DNA from: CAZDQL01 sp964507325
GTDB taxonomy: Bacteria > Planctomycetota > UBA1135 > GCA-002686595
Direction of reading: 5' to 3'
NCBI GenBank assembly: GCA_964507325.1
Contig: CAZDQL010000008.1
Location: 46,358-110,357, forward strand
Length of the DNA stretch: 64,000 nt
Every line of letters starts with the position of its first letter. The stretch's first letter is position 1. Under the pieces are notes generated by a model. The model made no database searches. It saw nothing but the letters and a program-made list of their open reading frames with translations, and had not been told where the DNA came from. Below, piece by piece: positions 23,203 to 30,927 of the stretch. A program made the translations under genes and the position numbers.

Positions 23203-24365
23203 TGAACTCCTCGGGGGCGGTGGCTCTCGACCGCCCCGCACCCCCCGTCACCACTCGACTGCGCCTCGCCGTGGCGGGCGGAGGGACGGGGGGGCACATC
23301 GTCCCCGGACTGCACCTGCTCGAGCACCTGGGAGCGGCGGGGATCGAGCTCTCCCACCTGCTCTGGTTCCACGCTGGACGGCCGATCGAGGAGGAGGTGC
23401 TCGACCGGCTCTCCGAGCGCACCGATCGCGCGCCGCTGGAGCGCGTCGTGTTGCCCGTCGAGCCCCCGGGGGGGGGTGCTCCGGGACTGCCTCGCCTGGC
23501 GGTGAGGCTGCCGCGCTCGGTCCTGCGCGCGCGGGCGGCGCTGCGCGCAGCGGACGCGCAGGTCCTGCTCGGCCTGGGGGGCTACACCACCGCTCCCGCC
23601 GTGCTGGCGGCGCGCAGCCTCGGGGTGCCGGTCGTGTTGCTCGAGATCAACGCCCGCGCGGGACGGGCCACGCGCGTGCTGGGCCCGCTGGCGCAGCGCG
23701 TGCTGCACGCCTGGTCCGCGACCCTGCCCCGCTCCGAGGACTCGCGCCACCGCCTCGTCGGTCCCCCGGTGGGCCGCGCCTTCCGTCCGGCGGAGGAGGG
23801 GGAGGTCGTGGCCGCCCGTGCGGAGCTCGGCCTCGATCCGGAGCGCCCCCTCGTCGTCGTCCTCGGCGGAAGCCAGGGCGCCGGAGCCCTGAACACCTTC
23901 GTGCGCGAGCACCGGGCGCGGCTGCTCGACGCGGGGCTGGCGATCCTGCACCAGGTGGGTCCGGGGCGCCGCGACGAGGCGGGTCCCGCCATCCCCGGCT
24001 GCCAGGTGGTGGAGTACCTGCGCGACGTTCCGCGCGCTCTGCGAGCCGCGACGGTCGTCCTCTGTCGCGGCGGCGCGTCGACCCTGGCGGAGCTCGCCGT
24101 CTCGGGATCCCCCGCCTGGGTGGTGCCCTACCCGCACCACTCTGACCGCCACCAGGAGCACAACGCCCGGCAATTCGGTGAGGGGGTGCGCATCGTGGAC
24201 GAGAGTCTCCTCGGCGCTCCCATCGTCAGGCAGTTGGTGGAGCTGGTGGGACCGGCGGGAGCGGAGCGACGTGGACGCATGCGGGAAGCGTTGCTCGAGG
24301 CGGTACCCGGAGATGGGGCGGCGCGCATCCTCGCCGAACTGCGGGCCGTGGCCGGAGAGAAGTAG
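23202..24365 (+). CDS. murG: UDP-GlcNAc:lipid I N-acetylglucosaminyltransferase MurG
   Basis: MurG converts lipid I to lipid II at the inner face of the membrane. The 387-residue GT-B enzyme starts at GTG. About 20 N-terminal residues precede 'RLAVAGGGTGGHIVPGLHLLEHL', with the glycine-rich GGGTGGH loop (residues 26-32) that contacts lipid I. The other G-loops are 'LLGLGGYTTAPAVLAARSLGVPVVLLEINARAGRATRVL' and 'VVVLGGSQGAGALNTFVRE'. The UDP-GlcNAc region is 'VVLCRGGASTLAELAVSGSPAWVVPYPHHSDRHQEHNARQF'. In most MurG proteins the last part reads 'ADDHQ.xNA'; here HSDRHQEHNA. This is the last gene of the contiguous dcw block; murC is not next but 39.5 kb away. Confidence 0.94.
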   Translation: MNSSGAVALDRPAPPVTTRLRLAVAGGGTGGHIVPGLHLLEHLGAAGIELSHLLWFHAGRPIEEEVLDRLSERTDRAPLERVVLPVEPPGGGAPGLPRLAVRLPRSVLRARAALRAADAQVLLGLGGYTTAPAVLAARSLGVPVVLLEINARAGRATRVLGPLAQRVLHAWSATLPRSEDSRHRLVGPPVGRAFRPAEEGEVVAARAELGLDPERPLVVVLGGSQGAGALNTFVREHRARLLDAGLAILHQVGPGRRDEAGPAIPGCQVVEYLRDVPRALRAATVVLCRGGASTLAELAVSGSPAWVVPYPHHSDRHQEHNARQFGEGVRIVDESLLGAPIVRQLVELVGPAGAERRGRMREALLEAVPGDGAARILAELRAVAGEK

Positions 24366-24374
24366 CCGTCGTCC

Positions 24375-24391
24375 AGGACGCGAGCCGTCCT
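24375..24391. terminator. Hairpin between convergent murG and a Cys-rich protein gene
   Basis: AGGACG - CGAGC - CGTCCT forms a 6-bp perfect stem in the 47-base gap between two convergent genes. It could end transcription from either side, but no T-run is present on either strand. Confidence 0.35.
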
Positions 24392-24412
24392 TCGGTCGTC
24401 GGGGTGCTCCTC

Positions 24413-24985
24413 CTACGAGAGCGTGATCTTGAAGGCGCAGCGGTCCGCGCCGGTCAGGATCGTCTTCTCCAGCACGACCGTGGCCTTCTTCTTGGTGACG
24501 CTCTCGAAGATCTCCTTCATCCAGCCTTGTGAGCAGAGACAGAAGGTCCGCGACGGCATCTGCTTGCGGCCCTCGACCAGCGGGCAGAAGCAGGCCCCGG
24601 CCGGGCGCGCGGAGAGCTGCACGACGCCGGTCTGCGCGTCGAAGTCGGCGTGCTCGGCCCACTGCGCCTTCATCTCCGCCAGCAGGCCGTCGAGGTCGCC
24701 GGCGTGCTGCATGGCGGCCTCTTTGTAGCCCCGTTCGGCGCAGCCGCGACCGCAGCCCTCCATGATCCGGGCGCGGGTCTTCTCGTCCACGGTCTCGTCC
24801 AGGACCAGCGTGAGGTGCTCGGCCCAGTCCCCGACGAACTTCCGGCGACGCTTGACCTCTTCCGTTTCGGTGTCCTTGTCCTCGTCCTCGGGCTGCGGCG
24901 GATCCTGGTGGGCCGCGCTGTTGCCGCACAGGATCATCGCCGCGCATGCGCAGGCACCCACCCTCAAGAACTCCTTCCGGTCCAT
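24413..24985 (-). CDS. Exported Cys-rich protein of unknown function
   Basis: The 190-residue product starts MDRKEFLRVGACACAAMILC with a good AGGAG site upstream. The single 'RKEFLR' N-terminus followed by an Ala/Cys stretch resembles a Tat-type or lipoprotein leader; without RR it is uncertain. A charged linker (EDEDKDTETEEVKRRRK) is followed by a helical domain with 'GCGRGCAERGYKEA'. A second Cys group is 'GACFCPLVEGRKQM' and 'FCLCSQGW', closing with 'TILTGADRCAFKITL'. The spacing (CGRxCA ... CxCPL ... CxCSxGW ... CxFxI) looks like a conserved domain with metal- or thiol-binding cysteines and may be related to DUF6144-like or V4R-like proteins, but I cannot name it securely. It is monocistronic. 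Confidence 0.65.
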   Translation of the reverse strand: MDRKEFLRVGACACAAMILCGNSAAHQDPPQPEDEDKDTETEEVKRRRKFVGDWAEHLTLVLDETVDEKTRARIMEGCGRGCAERGYKEAAMQHAGDLDGLLAEMKAQWAEHADFDAQTGVVQLSARPAGACFCPLVEGRKQMPSRTFCLCSQGWMKEIFESVTKKKATVVLEKTILTGADRCAFKITLS

Positions 24986-25153
24986 GTCCCGCTCCTTGCA
25001 GGGGTTCGCAATCGCGCCAATGGCGAAGCTAGCGGCGCCCCCCGAACCGTCAACGCCTCCACCGCGAACTTACGCGAGCCGGGACGGACGCCCCGAGCTC
25101 GGCGACGTCGAAGCGCGGTGACCGCCCTGGACGGTCGGCGAGCGGCCCTGCGC

Positions 25154-25495
25154 TCAGGGAGAACCCGGCCCCATGGGCCCCGTCTCGATTTGCCTGCCCA
25201 GGGCGGGCCAGCGCAACACGGCGGTGGCCAGCACCGCACCGCACGCGAACACCACGTACAGCGGCAGGAAGATGCGCGCGAGGACGCTCTCCCCGCCGGG
25301 CTCGCTCCCGAGCAGGGCGAGGATGCCTGTCACGAGGAAGAAGGCTCCCGCCTTCCCCAGCCAGAGCGCCACCGAACCGCCGAGCAGGATCAGGCCCGCG
25401 ATCTGGAGCAGGCTCCAGGCCGGCTGCGCCGCGACGAGCAGGCTCGCGCCGATCGACACGGGCAGGGCCAGGAGGCGGAGGCTGGACGGGATCAT
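25154..25495 (-). CDS. Small integral membrane protein
   Basis: The 113-residue product starts with ATG 25495 behind an AAGGTGAGG ribosome site. Three to four hydrophobic segments are visible ('LLALPVSIGASLLVAA', 'LLQIAGLILLGGSVALWLG', 'FFLVTGILALLG', 'FLPLYVVFACGAVLATAVL'). There are no charged motifs in the membrane and no family match. The stop is 168 bases upstream of the Cys-rich gene, which runs in the same direction; the gap has no obvious promoter. The antisense frame that contains this gene continues to 26845 but its upper part reads against the oxidoreductase gene and is not coding. Confidence 0.6.
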   Translation of the reverse strand: MIPSSLRLLALPVSIGASLLVAAQPAWSLLQIAGLILLGGSVALWLGKAGAFFLVTGILALLGSEPGGESVLARIFLPLYVVFACGAVLATAVLRWPALGRQIETGPMGPGSP

Positions 25496-25693
25496 CCCCT
25501 CACCTTTCGTCCGCTTCGGCGCGCTTCCTTGAGAACGGAGCGCTCTGCGCAATGCCTGGATCGCCGCATTGGCGGTACCTCTCGAGCACCTCCTCAGACA
25601 GCTTCGACACCCGCATCGTGGGCAGCTGCTATCCTCGCCATCCACGATTCCGGCCTCGAGAGCGTCAACCGCAGCTGACGAGAGGAAAGTGCA

Positions 25694-27061
25694 ATGAGTC
25701 GGAGGGTTCCCCGCCGGCAGTTCCTGCAGGGTACTGCGGCCGCTGGCCTCGCTTCGATCGTGCTCCCTCGGAGCGCCCTTTCCCGGTCGCACCGCAGGTG
25801 GCCCGGCGAGAAGGTGCAACACGCCGCGATCGGTACCGGCGGAATGGGCTGGGCCGATCTCAACCAGTTCGCCGCGCATCCCGACGTGGAGATCGTCGCC
25901 CTCTGCGACGTCGACCTCAACCGCACGAAGCAGGCGGTGGAGATGCTCCCCGACGCGCGCGTCTACCAGGACTGGCGGGAGCTCCTCGACCAGGAAGGGG
26001 ACCGGATCGACTCGTTGAACGTCACCGTCCCCGATCACATGCACGCGCCGATCGCGGTGAGCGCGCTCCGGATGGGCAAGCACGTGTACTGCCAGAAGCC
26101 GCTGACGCACGACGTCCACGAGGCGCGCGTGGTCGCCGCCGAGGCCGCCCGGGCCGGGACGATCACCCAGATGGGGGTGCAGCTCACCTCCAGCTACGGT
26201 GATCGCGCCACGGTGAAACTCCTGCGCGACGGCGTGATCGGCAGGGTCGATAAGGTCTTCCTGTGGTCCAACAAGGACCCGTGGAAGTACCGGCCGACGG
26301 GACCGCGTCCGACGGAGACCGCCCCGATCCCGGAGACGCTCGACTGGGACCGGTGGCTCGGCACGGCGCCGGAACGGCCCTTCGTGCCCCAGGTCTACCA
26401 CCCCACGTTCTGGCGCGGCTGGCAGGACTTCGGCGTCGGCTGGCTCGGCGACATGGGTTGTCACATCACCGCTGCGGCTTACCGCGCGCTGGACCTGACC
26501 GCCCCGTTGACGGTGCAGGCGGAGGTCGAGCCGGAATGGCGCGCTGAGCCCAGTCGCTTCGGCGAGACGTATCCGACGTGGCAGATCGTCCGCTACGTCT
26601 TCCCCGGAACCAGGCGCACGGCGAGCAACACGCTCGAGGTCACCTGGTCGGACGGCTTCAGGTATCCCCACGAGAAGTACCGGGCGCGGATCGACGGCGT
26701 CGAGTACCCGGCGCAGGGTGCCCTGTTCCTCGGCGAAGAGGGTGCGTTGCTCCATCCGCACGGCGGCGGGCCCGCCCTGTATCCGCAGGAGAAGTTCAAG
26801 GACCATCCGCCGCCGCAGCTCGCGGAGCGCAACCACTACCACCACTACGTCGACGCGATCCTCGGCGGCGAGAAGACGACGGCGGACTTCGCCTTCGCCG
26901 GCCCGTTGACCGAGACGGTGCTGCTCGGCGCGCTCGCGACGCTGGTGCCGGGGAAGGAGCTCTCCTGGGACTCGGGCAAGATGCTGCTCAGCGGTGACTC
27001 GCGGGCGCAGGAGCTCCTGCGCCGCACCTACCGCAAGGGCTGGGAGGTGGAAGGCCTCTGA
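25694..27061 (+). CDS. Tat-exported Gfo/Idh/MocA family oxidoreductase
   Basis: The 455-residue protein has a twin-arginine start (MSRRVPRRQFLQGTAAAGLASIVLP). The Rossmann domain begins 'VQHAAIGTGGMGWADLNQFAAHPDVEIVALCDVD' and binds NAD(P). The sugar-site motif usually read as EKP is 'VYCQKPLTHDV', so Glu is replaced by Gln while the catalytic Lys remains. 'MGCHITAAAYRALDL' (family G.H..D) follows. The C-terminal domain includes 'NHYHHYVDAILGGEKTTADF'. These exported paralogues are numerous in Planctomycetes and are thought to process sugars or polyols, usually with the cofactor bound before export. It has an AGAGGAAAG ribosome site. It is followed 10 bases later by the UroD-like gene. Confidence 0.88.
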   Translation: MSRRVPRRQFLQGTAAAGLASIVLPRSALSRSHRRWPGEKVQHAAIGTGGMGWADLNQFAAHPDVEIVALCDVDLNRTKQAVEMLPDARVYQDWRELLDQEGDRIDSLNVTVPDHMHAPIAVSALRMGKHVYCQKPLTHDVHEARVVAAEAARAGTITQMGVQLTSSYGDRATVKLLRDGVIGRVDKVFLWSNKDPWKYRPTGPRPTETAPIPETLDWDRWLGTAPERPFVPQVYHPTFWRGWQDFGVGWLGDMGCHITAAAYRALDLTAPLTVQAEVEPEWRAEPSRFGETYPTWQIVRYVFPGTRRTASNTLEVTWSDGFRYPHEKYRARIDGVEYPAQGALFLGEEGALLHPHGGGPALYPQEKFKDHPPPQLAERNHYHHYVDAILGGEKTTADFAFAGPLTETVLLGALATLVPGKELSWDSGKMLLSGDSRAQELLRRTYRKGWEVEGL

Positions 27062-27071
27062 GCGAGTCCCG

Positions 27072-28073
27072 ATGAATGGTTGGGAGCGCTACGACGCGAC
27101 GCTGCGGGGAGAGGCGGTCGATTGCCTCCCTCGCGTCCCGATCCTGATGCAGTTCGCCGCGGAGCAGATCGGTTCGGACTACGGGCGCTACACCGAGGAC
27201 TTCGAGGTCCTGACCGCGGCGCACCTGCACTGCGCCCGCGACTTCGATTTCGATCAGCTCAGCGTCATCTCCGATCCCTACCGCGAAGCGGCGGGTTTCG
27301 GCGCGCAGGTGGTCTTCGAGCCCTGCGGCCCGAAGTGTGCTCGGGCACCGCTGCAGGAAGCGCGCGACCTGTCGCTCCTGGACCGACCCGACTCGCTGAC
27401 CTCTCCGAGGATGCGTGATCGGATCCAAGCGGTGCAGCGCTTCGCAGAGGCCCAGGGCGGAGAGCTCTCGATCCTGGGCTGGATCGAGGGCCCCGCCGCG
27501 GAGGCGGCCGACCTGCGCGGCGCGGAGAACTTCCTGCTCGACCTCTACGACGCCCCCGCCTTCCTGGGCGAGCTGATGGACCGCTGCGTCGAGGTCGGGA
27601 TCGAGTTCGCCCAGGCGCAGGTCGCGGCCGGCGCCGACACGGTCGGCGTCGGCGACGCGATCGCGAGCCAGATCTCACCGGCGATGTACGAGAAGCTCGT
27701 CTGGCCGCGCCAGCAGCGGCTGACCACGGCGATTCAGGCCCTGGGCGCCCGCGTGCGGCTGCACATCTGCGGGGACATCACCCATCTCCTGCCGGGGATC
27801 GCAGAGCTGCCGATCGACATCCTCGACCTCGACCACCTCGTCGATCTGGCGTTGGCGCGCGAGAGGATTCCGTCGCGGGTGGCACTGGCGGGGAACGTCG
27901 ATCCCGTCTCGGTCGTCGCCCAGGGAACGCCCGAAACGATCCGCGAGCGCGTGCGGGCCTGCTACGCGGCGGCGGGCGATCCATTCCTGGTGAACGCCGG
28001 CTGCGAGATCCCACCGTCGACGCCGCGCGAGAATCTCCTCGCGCTCTGCGAGCCGATCGAGCGGGGACGGTGA
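27072..28073 (+). CDS. Uroporphyrinogen decarboxylase-fold methyltransferase-like protein
   Basis: The 333-residue product has the URO-D TIM barrel start 'WERYDATLRGEAVDCLPRVPILMQFAA'. True HemE motifs (RQAGRY) are absent. Instead it has His-x-Cys in 'RVRLHICGDITHLLPGIAEL' and a later Cys in 'PFLVNAGCEIPPSTPRENL', the zinc-ligand arrangement of the MtaA/MtbA/CmuA corrinoid:CoM methyltransferase branch. 'TVGVGDAIASQISP' and 'AGNVDPVSVVAQGTPE' also fit that branch. It may move methyl groups, possibly demethylating a substrate. The corrinoid partner is not visible in the window. It is in a row with an oxidoreductase and an amidohydrolase, and the frame starts at ATG 27072. Confidence 0.8.
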   Translation: MNGWERYDATLRGEAVDCLPRVPILMQFAAEQIGSDYGRYTEDFEVLTAAHLHCARDFDFDQLSVISDPYREAAGFGAQVVFEPCGPKCARAPLQEARDLSLLDRPDSLTSPRMRDRIQAVQRFAEAQGGELSILGWIEGPAAEAADLRGAENFLLDLYDAPAFLGELMDRCVEVGIEFAQAQVAAGADTVGVGDAIASQISPAMYEKLVWPRQQRLTTAIQALGARVRLHICGDITHLLPGIAELPIDILDLDHLVDLALARERIPSRVALAGNVDPVSVVAQGTPETIRERVRACYAAAGDPFLVNAGCEIPPSTPRENLLALCEPIERGR

Positions 28074-28137
28074 GCGTTGCCCGGACACGGGGATGCATTA
28101 CCCTGTCCCAGACCACTTCCAACGAGGAGGAACGACG

Positions 28138-29580
28138 ATGAGCGATGACCTGCGTGTCACCCGCCGGACGGGGCTGAAGGGCCTCGGCGCGCTCGGGGCG
28201 GCTGCTTGGCTCGGGGGGACGGCGAAGAGCGCGGAAGCGGCGGGCCGCTGGGCCGTGTCCGAAGCGGGGAGCGACGCCCGCAACGCGATCGCGGACAAGG
28301 TCTGGACGACTCCCTTCGTCGACACACACGAGCACCTGATCGACGAGGACAACCGGCTCACCGGCGCCGCATCGCCCCACGTGCGTTGCGATGATTGGGC
28401 GTTCCTCTTGAGCCAATACTACGAATCCGACCTGGCCACGGCGGGCATGCCGCGGGAGGAGCTGGACCGCTTCCTCTCGCCGGAAGTCGATCCCCTCGAC
28501 AAGTGGCCCATCCTGGAGCCCTACTGGCCCGCGACGCGGAACACCGGCTACGGACAGGCCACTCGCATCGCCTTCCGCGAGCTCTACGGAGTCCACGATT
28601 TGTCGGCGGAGACCGTGGCAGAGGTGCAGAAGGAGTACGAGCAGCTCCGGCGTCCCGGGTTCTACGACGTCGTCCTGCGCGACCTGGCGAAGATCGAATC
28701 GTGTCAAGTGAACAGCTTCGTTCGCACCTTCCACGAGTCGAGCCAGCCGGCCTATCTGATGCAGGACATAGGCGCCCACGGAATGCTCTTTCCGAGGTCC
28801 GCCGGTGGCGTCAGCGACCCGACCGGCATCCAGGTCAGCGACCTGGACAGCTGGCACGCGATCATGCGCTGGTGGTTCGACACCTACGCGGAGTACGCCG
28901 TCGCGGTCAAGTCCCAGCACGCCTACAACCGCGACCTCGACCACGTGCGCGTCCCGGCCGATCAGGTGAGGCAGTCCTTCGAGCGCAGGGTCGCCGAAGA
29001 ACCGCTGACCCCCGAGGAGAACAAGGCTCTCGAGGATCACATCTTCTGGCACTTGGTGGATCTCTGCGACGAGAAGCAGCTGCCCCTCAAGCTGCACACC
29101 GGCTACTACGCGGGATACGGCTACATGAGCCTCTCCCGCCTGCTGCACAACGCCGGATCCGCCAGTGACCTGTGCAGGACTTCCCCGGGTACGCCCTTCG
29201 TGTTCATGCACATCTGCTACCCGTACTACGAGGAGATCCTCGCCGTGGCCAAGCACCACGCGAACGCCTACATCGACATGTGCTGGGCCTGGATCATCAA
29301 CCCGATCGCGGCCAAGGACTTCCTCAAGAAGTACCTGGTCACGGCTCCGGCCAACAAGATCCTGACCTTCGGCGGAGACTACGTGCAGGCGGAGCCGGTT
29401 CTCGGTCACGCCGTGATGGCCCGCCGCGGCATCACCCAAGCCCTCACCGAGCTGGTGGACGAGGGCTGGATCACCCTCGATCACGCCCTGGAGCTCACCG
29501 ACCCGATCATGCACGGCAACGCGCGCCGCATCTTCCGCCTCGACCACAAGCAGGAGGTGCTCCGAGACGTGCCGTGGTGA
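28138..29580 (+). CDS. Exported amidohydrolase-superfamily protein
   Basis: The 480-residue protein starts at ATG 28138, 6 bases after a strong GAGGAGGA ribosome site. 'VTRRTGLKGLGALGAAAWLGG' is a Tat-like signal with paired Arg. The metal site begins with HxH in 'VDTHEHLIDEDN' (His64, His66). Others may be in 'LPLKLHTGYYAGYGYM', 'FVFMHICYPYYEE' and the Asp of 'ILTFGGDYVQAEP'. 'IMHGNARRIFRLD' is the usual end of amidohydrolase-2/uronate-isomerase-like proteins. It is longer than typical amidohydrolase-2 members (~300). Substrates cannot be read. Context: third gene of an operon with MocA-type and UroD-type genes. Confidence 0.82.
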   Translation: MSDDLRVTRRTGLKGLGALGAAAWLGGTAKSAEAAGRWAVSEAGSDARNAIADKVWTTPFVDTHEHLIDEDNRLTGAASPHVRCDDWAFLLSQYYESDLATAGMPREELDRFLSPEVDPLDKWPILEPYWPATRNTGYGQATRIAFRELYGVHDLSAETVAEVQKEYEQLRRPGFYDVVLRDLAKIESCQVNSFVRTFHESSQPAYLMQDIGAHGMLFPRSAGGVSDPTGIQVSDLDSWHAIMRWWFDTYAEYAVAVKSQHAYNRDLDHVRVPADQVRQSFERRVAEEPLTPEENKALEDHIFWHLVDLCDEKQLPLKLHTGYYAGYGYMSLSRLLHNAGSASDLCRTSPGTPFVFMHICYPYYEEILAVAKHHANAYIDMCWAWIINPIAAKDFLKKYLVTAPANKILTFGGDYVQAEPVLGHAVMARRGITQALTELVDEGWITLDHALELTDPIMHGNARRIFRLDHKQEVLRDVPW

Positions 29581-29594
29581 GCCCTTCGCGGTCC

Positions 29595-29613
29595 CGCAGG
29601 GGAAAGGCCTGCG
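29595..29613. terminator. Hairpin between convergent amidohydrolase and DUF1501 genes
   Basis: CGCAGG - GGAAAGG - CCTGCG is a 6-bp perfect stem with a 7-base loop, 14 bases after the amidohydrolase stop. It is the only clear structure in the 114-base convergent gap and is the likely bidirectional terminator, though no T-run is seen. Confidence 0.4.
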
Positions 29614-29694
29614 ACGGGGGAGGGATGCGATCCCGATCCTCGGGCTGGGTGATCCGCGCCGCCTGGGCCGACCCGACGGCCGCCAGGACTTCGC

Positions 29695-30912
29695 CTACCC
29701 GCGCAGCACGTCGAGCGGCTCGTAGCGCCCGCCGAGCACCGTCTCGCTCTCGAAGCCGAGCCAGCGCTCCAGCGCAGTCGAGAAGACGCGACGGAAGTCG
29801 GTGTGGAAGCGCGGCGCGCCCTGCTCCAGGTCGGTGAGGTCGGGGTGCGCGCCAGAGAGCCCTCCTTTCAGGCGGCCGCCGGCGAGCAGCACCGGCGCCG
29901 CCTCGCCGTGGCCCGTGCCGCGGCGCCCATTCTCGGCCAGCGTGCGACCGAACTCGGAGAAGGTCATCAAGAGCACCCGGTCCAGAAGCCCCGCCCCCTC
30001 GAGGTCGTCGACGAACGCGGCCACCGACTCCGAGAGCTGATGCAGGAGGGCGCAGTGGTTGCCGAGCTGGTTGGCGTGGTTGTCGAAGCCTCCGAACCCG
30101 TCGCCCCCGAGCTCGGTGAAGAAGATGCGCAAGCCGAGGTCGGTGCGGATCAACTGCGCCACGGTGCGCAGGTCACCGGCCAGGGGGTAGGCGGGGTAGT
30201 CCGCCGTCGGCTCCGCCTCCTCGGCCAGCGCGTACAGCGCGCGCCTGAGCTTCGCCGTCTGCGCGGACCGACTCTGGACGTGATCGAGGAGGGGATTCCC
30301 GCTCCCGCCAGGGCCCCCCGTCGCCTGCCCCTCGAAGCGCCGGCGCCCGATGAGGTCTTCCAGCGAACGCGTAGCGGGGACCGGGACTCGCGCGGCGTTC
30401 AGGGCCAGCGGCCGCGCGATCGGCCCGACGAAGAGCGCGGGCACGTCGAGCCCCGTCGGACCTCCCTCCTCGTCGCTCACGCGCCCGATCCAGCCGGTGC
30501 GCCGGTCGGGGTGCTCTGGGTCGGCGGTGTACCAGGCTCGCATCGCCTCTTCGTGATTGCGGGACGAGTTCGGGTAGCCCACTCCCTGGATCACGCCCAG
30601 GGTGCCGTCGTGGTACAGCCGGTGCAGCGCCTTCATCCGGGGGTGGAAGGCGAGGTAGGAGTCGATGCGGTGCAGCTCGCGCTCGGAGAAGCGCAGGGTG
30701 GTGCGCTGCCGCCCGTACTCGTCGTCCCCGTACGGCACCACCGTGTTCAGGCCGTCGTTGCCGCCTGAGAGCTGCAGCACGACGAGCACCCGGTCGCCCC
30801 CGGTCCCGCCCCGCAGGGTCCGGGCCAGGGCGCCGGGGGCGGACGCGCCGAGGGAGAAGAGGGCCGAGGTGCCGAGGGCGGCCTTCAGGAATTCGCGTCG
30901 GGTGTCGGACAT
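29695..30912 (-). CDS. DUF1501 family protein (Tat-exported)
   Basis: The 405-residue protein has a twin-arginine leader (MSDTRREFLKAALGTSALFS). The DUF1501 body begins 'RVLVVLQLSGGNDGLNTVVPYGDDEY' and has the sulfatase-like features 'YPNSSRNHEEAMRAWYTAD' and 'LMTFSEFGRTLAENGRRGTGHGEAAPVLLAGG' (SEFGR...GtDHG). In most members GTDHG is seen; here GTGHG. DUF1501 belongs to the alkaline-phosphatase-like superfamily, is abundant in Planctomycetes and is nearly always next to a DUF1800 gene, as here. The function is unknown. It is the last gene of the minus-strand operon 34045-29695. Confidence 0.9.
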   Translation of the reverse strand: MSDTRREFLKAALGTSALFSLGASAPGALARTLRGGTGGDRVLVVLQLSGGNDGLNTVVPYGDDEYGRQRTTLRFSERELHRIDSYLAFHPRMKALHRLYHDGTLGVIQGVGYPNSSRNHEEAMRAWYTADPEHPDRRTGWIGRVSDEEGGPTGLDVPALFVGPIARPLALNAARVPVPATRSLEDLIGRRRFEGQATGGPGGSGNPLLDHVQSRSAQTAKLRRALYALAEEAEPTADYPAYPLAGDLRTVAQLIRTDLGLRIFFTELGGDGFGGFDNHANQLGNHCALLHQLSESVAAFVDDLEGAGLLDRVLLMTFSEFGRTLAENGRRGTGHGEAAPVLLAGGRLKGGLSGAHPDLTDLEQGAPRFHTDFRRVFSTALERWLGFESETVLGGRYEPLDVLRG

Positions 30913-30927
30913 GGCGTTCTCTCTGGG

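Noticed and set aside
25496..26845. Long minus-strand open frame running against the oxidoreductase gene
   Set aside because: Only its last 113 codons have protein character and a ribosome site; the rest is the antisense of a strong coding gene in GC-rich DNA.
27072..28073. HemE (uroporphyrinogen decarboxylase proper)
   Set aside because: HemE motifs at the N-terminus are missing and the zinc HxC...C pattern of corrinoid methyltransferases is present.
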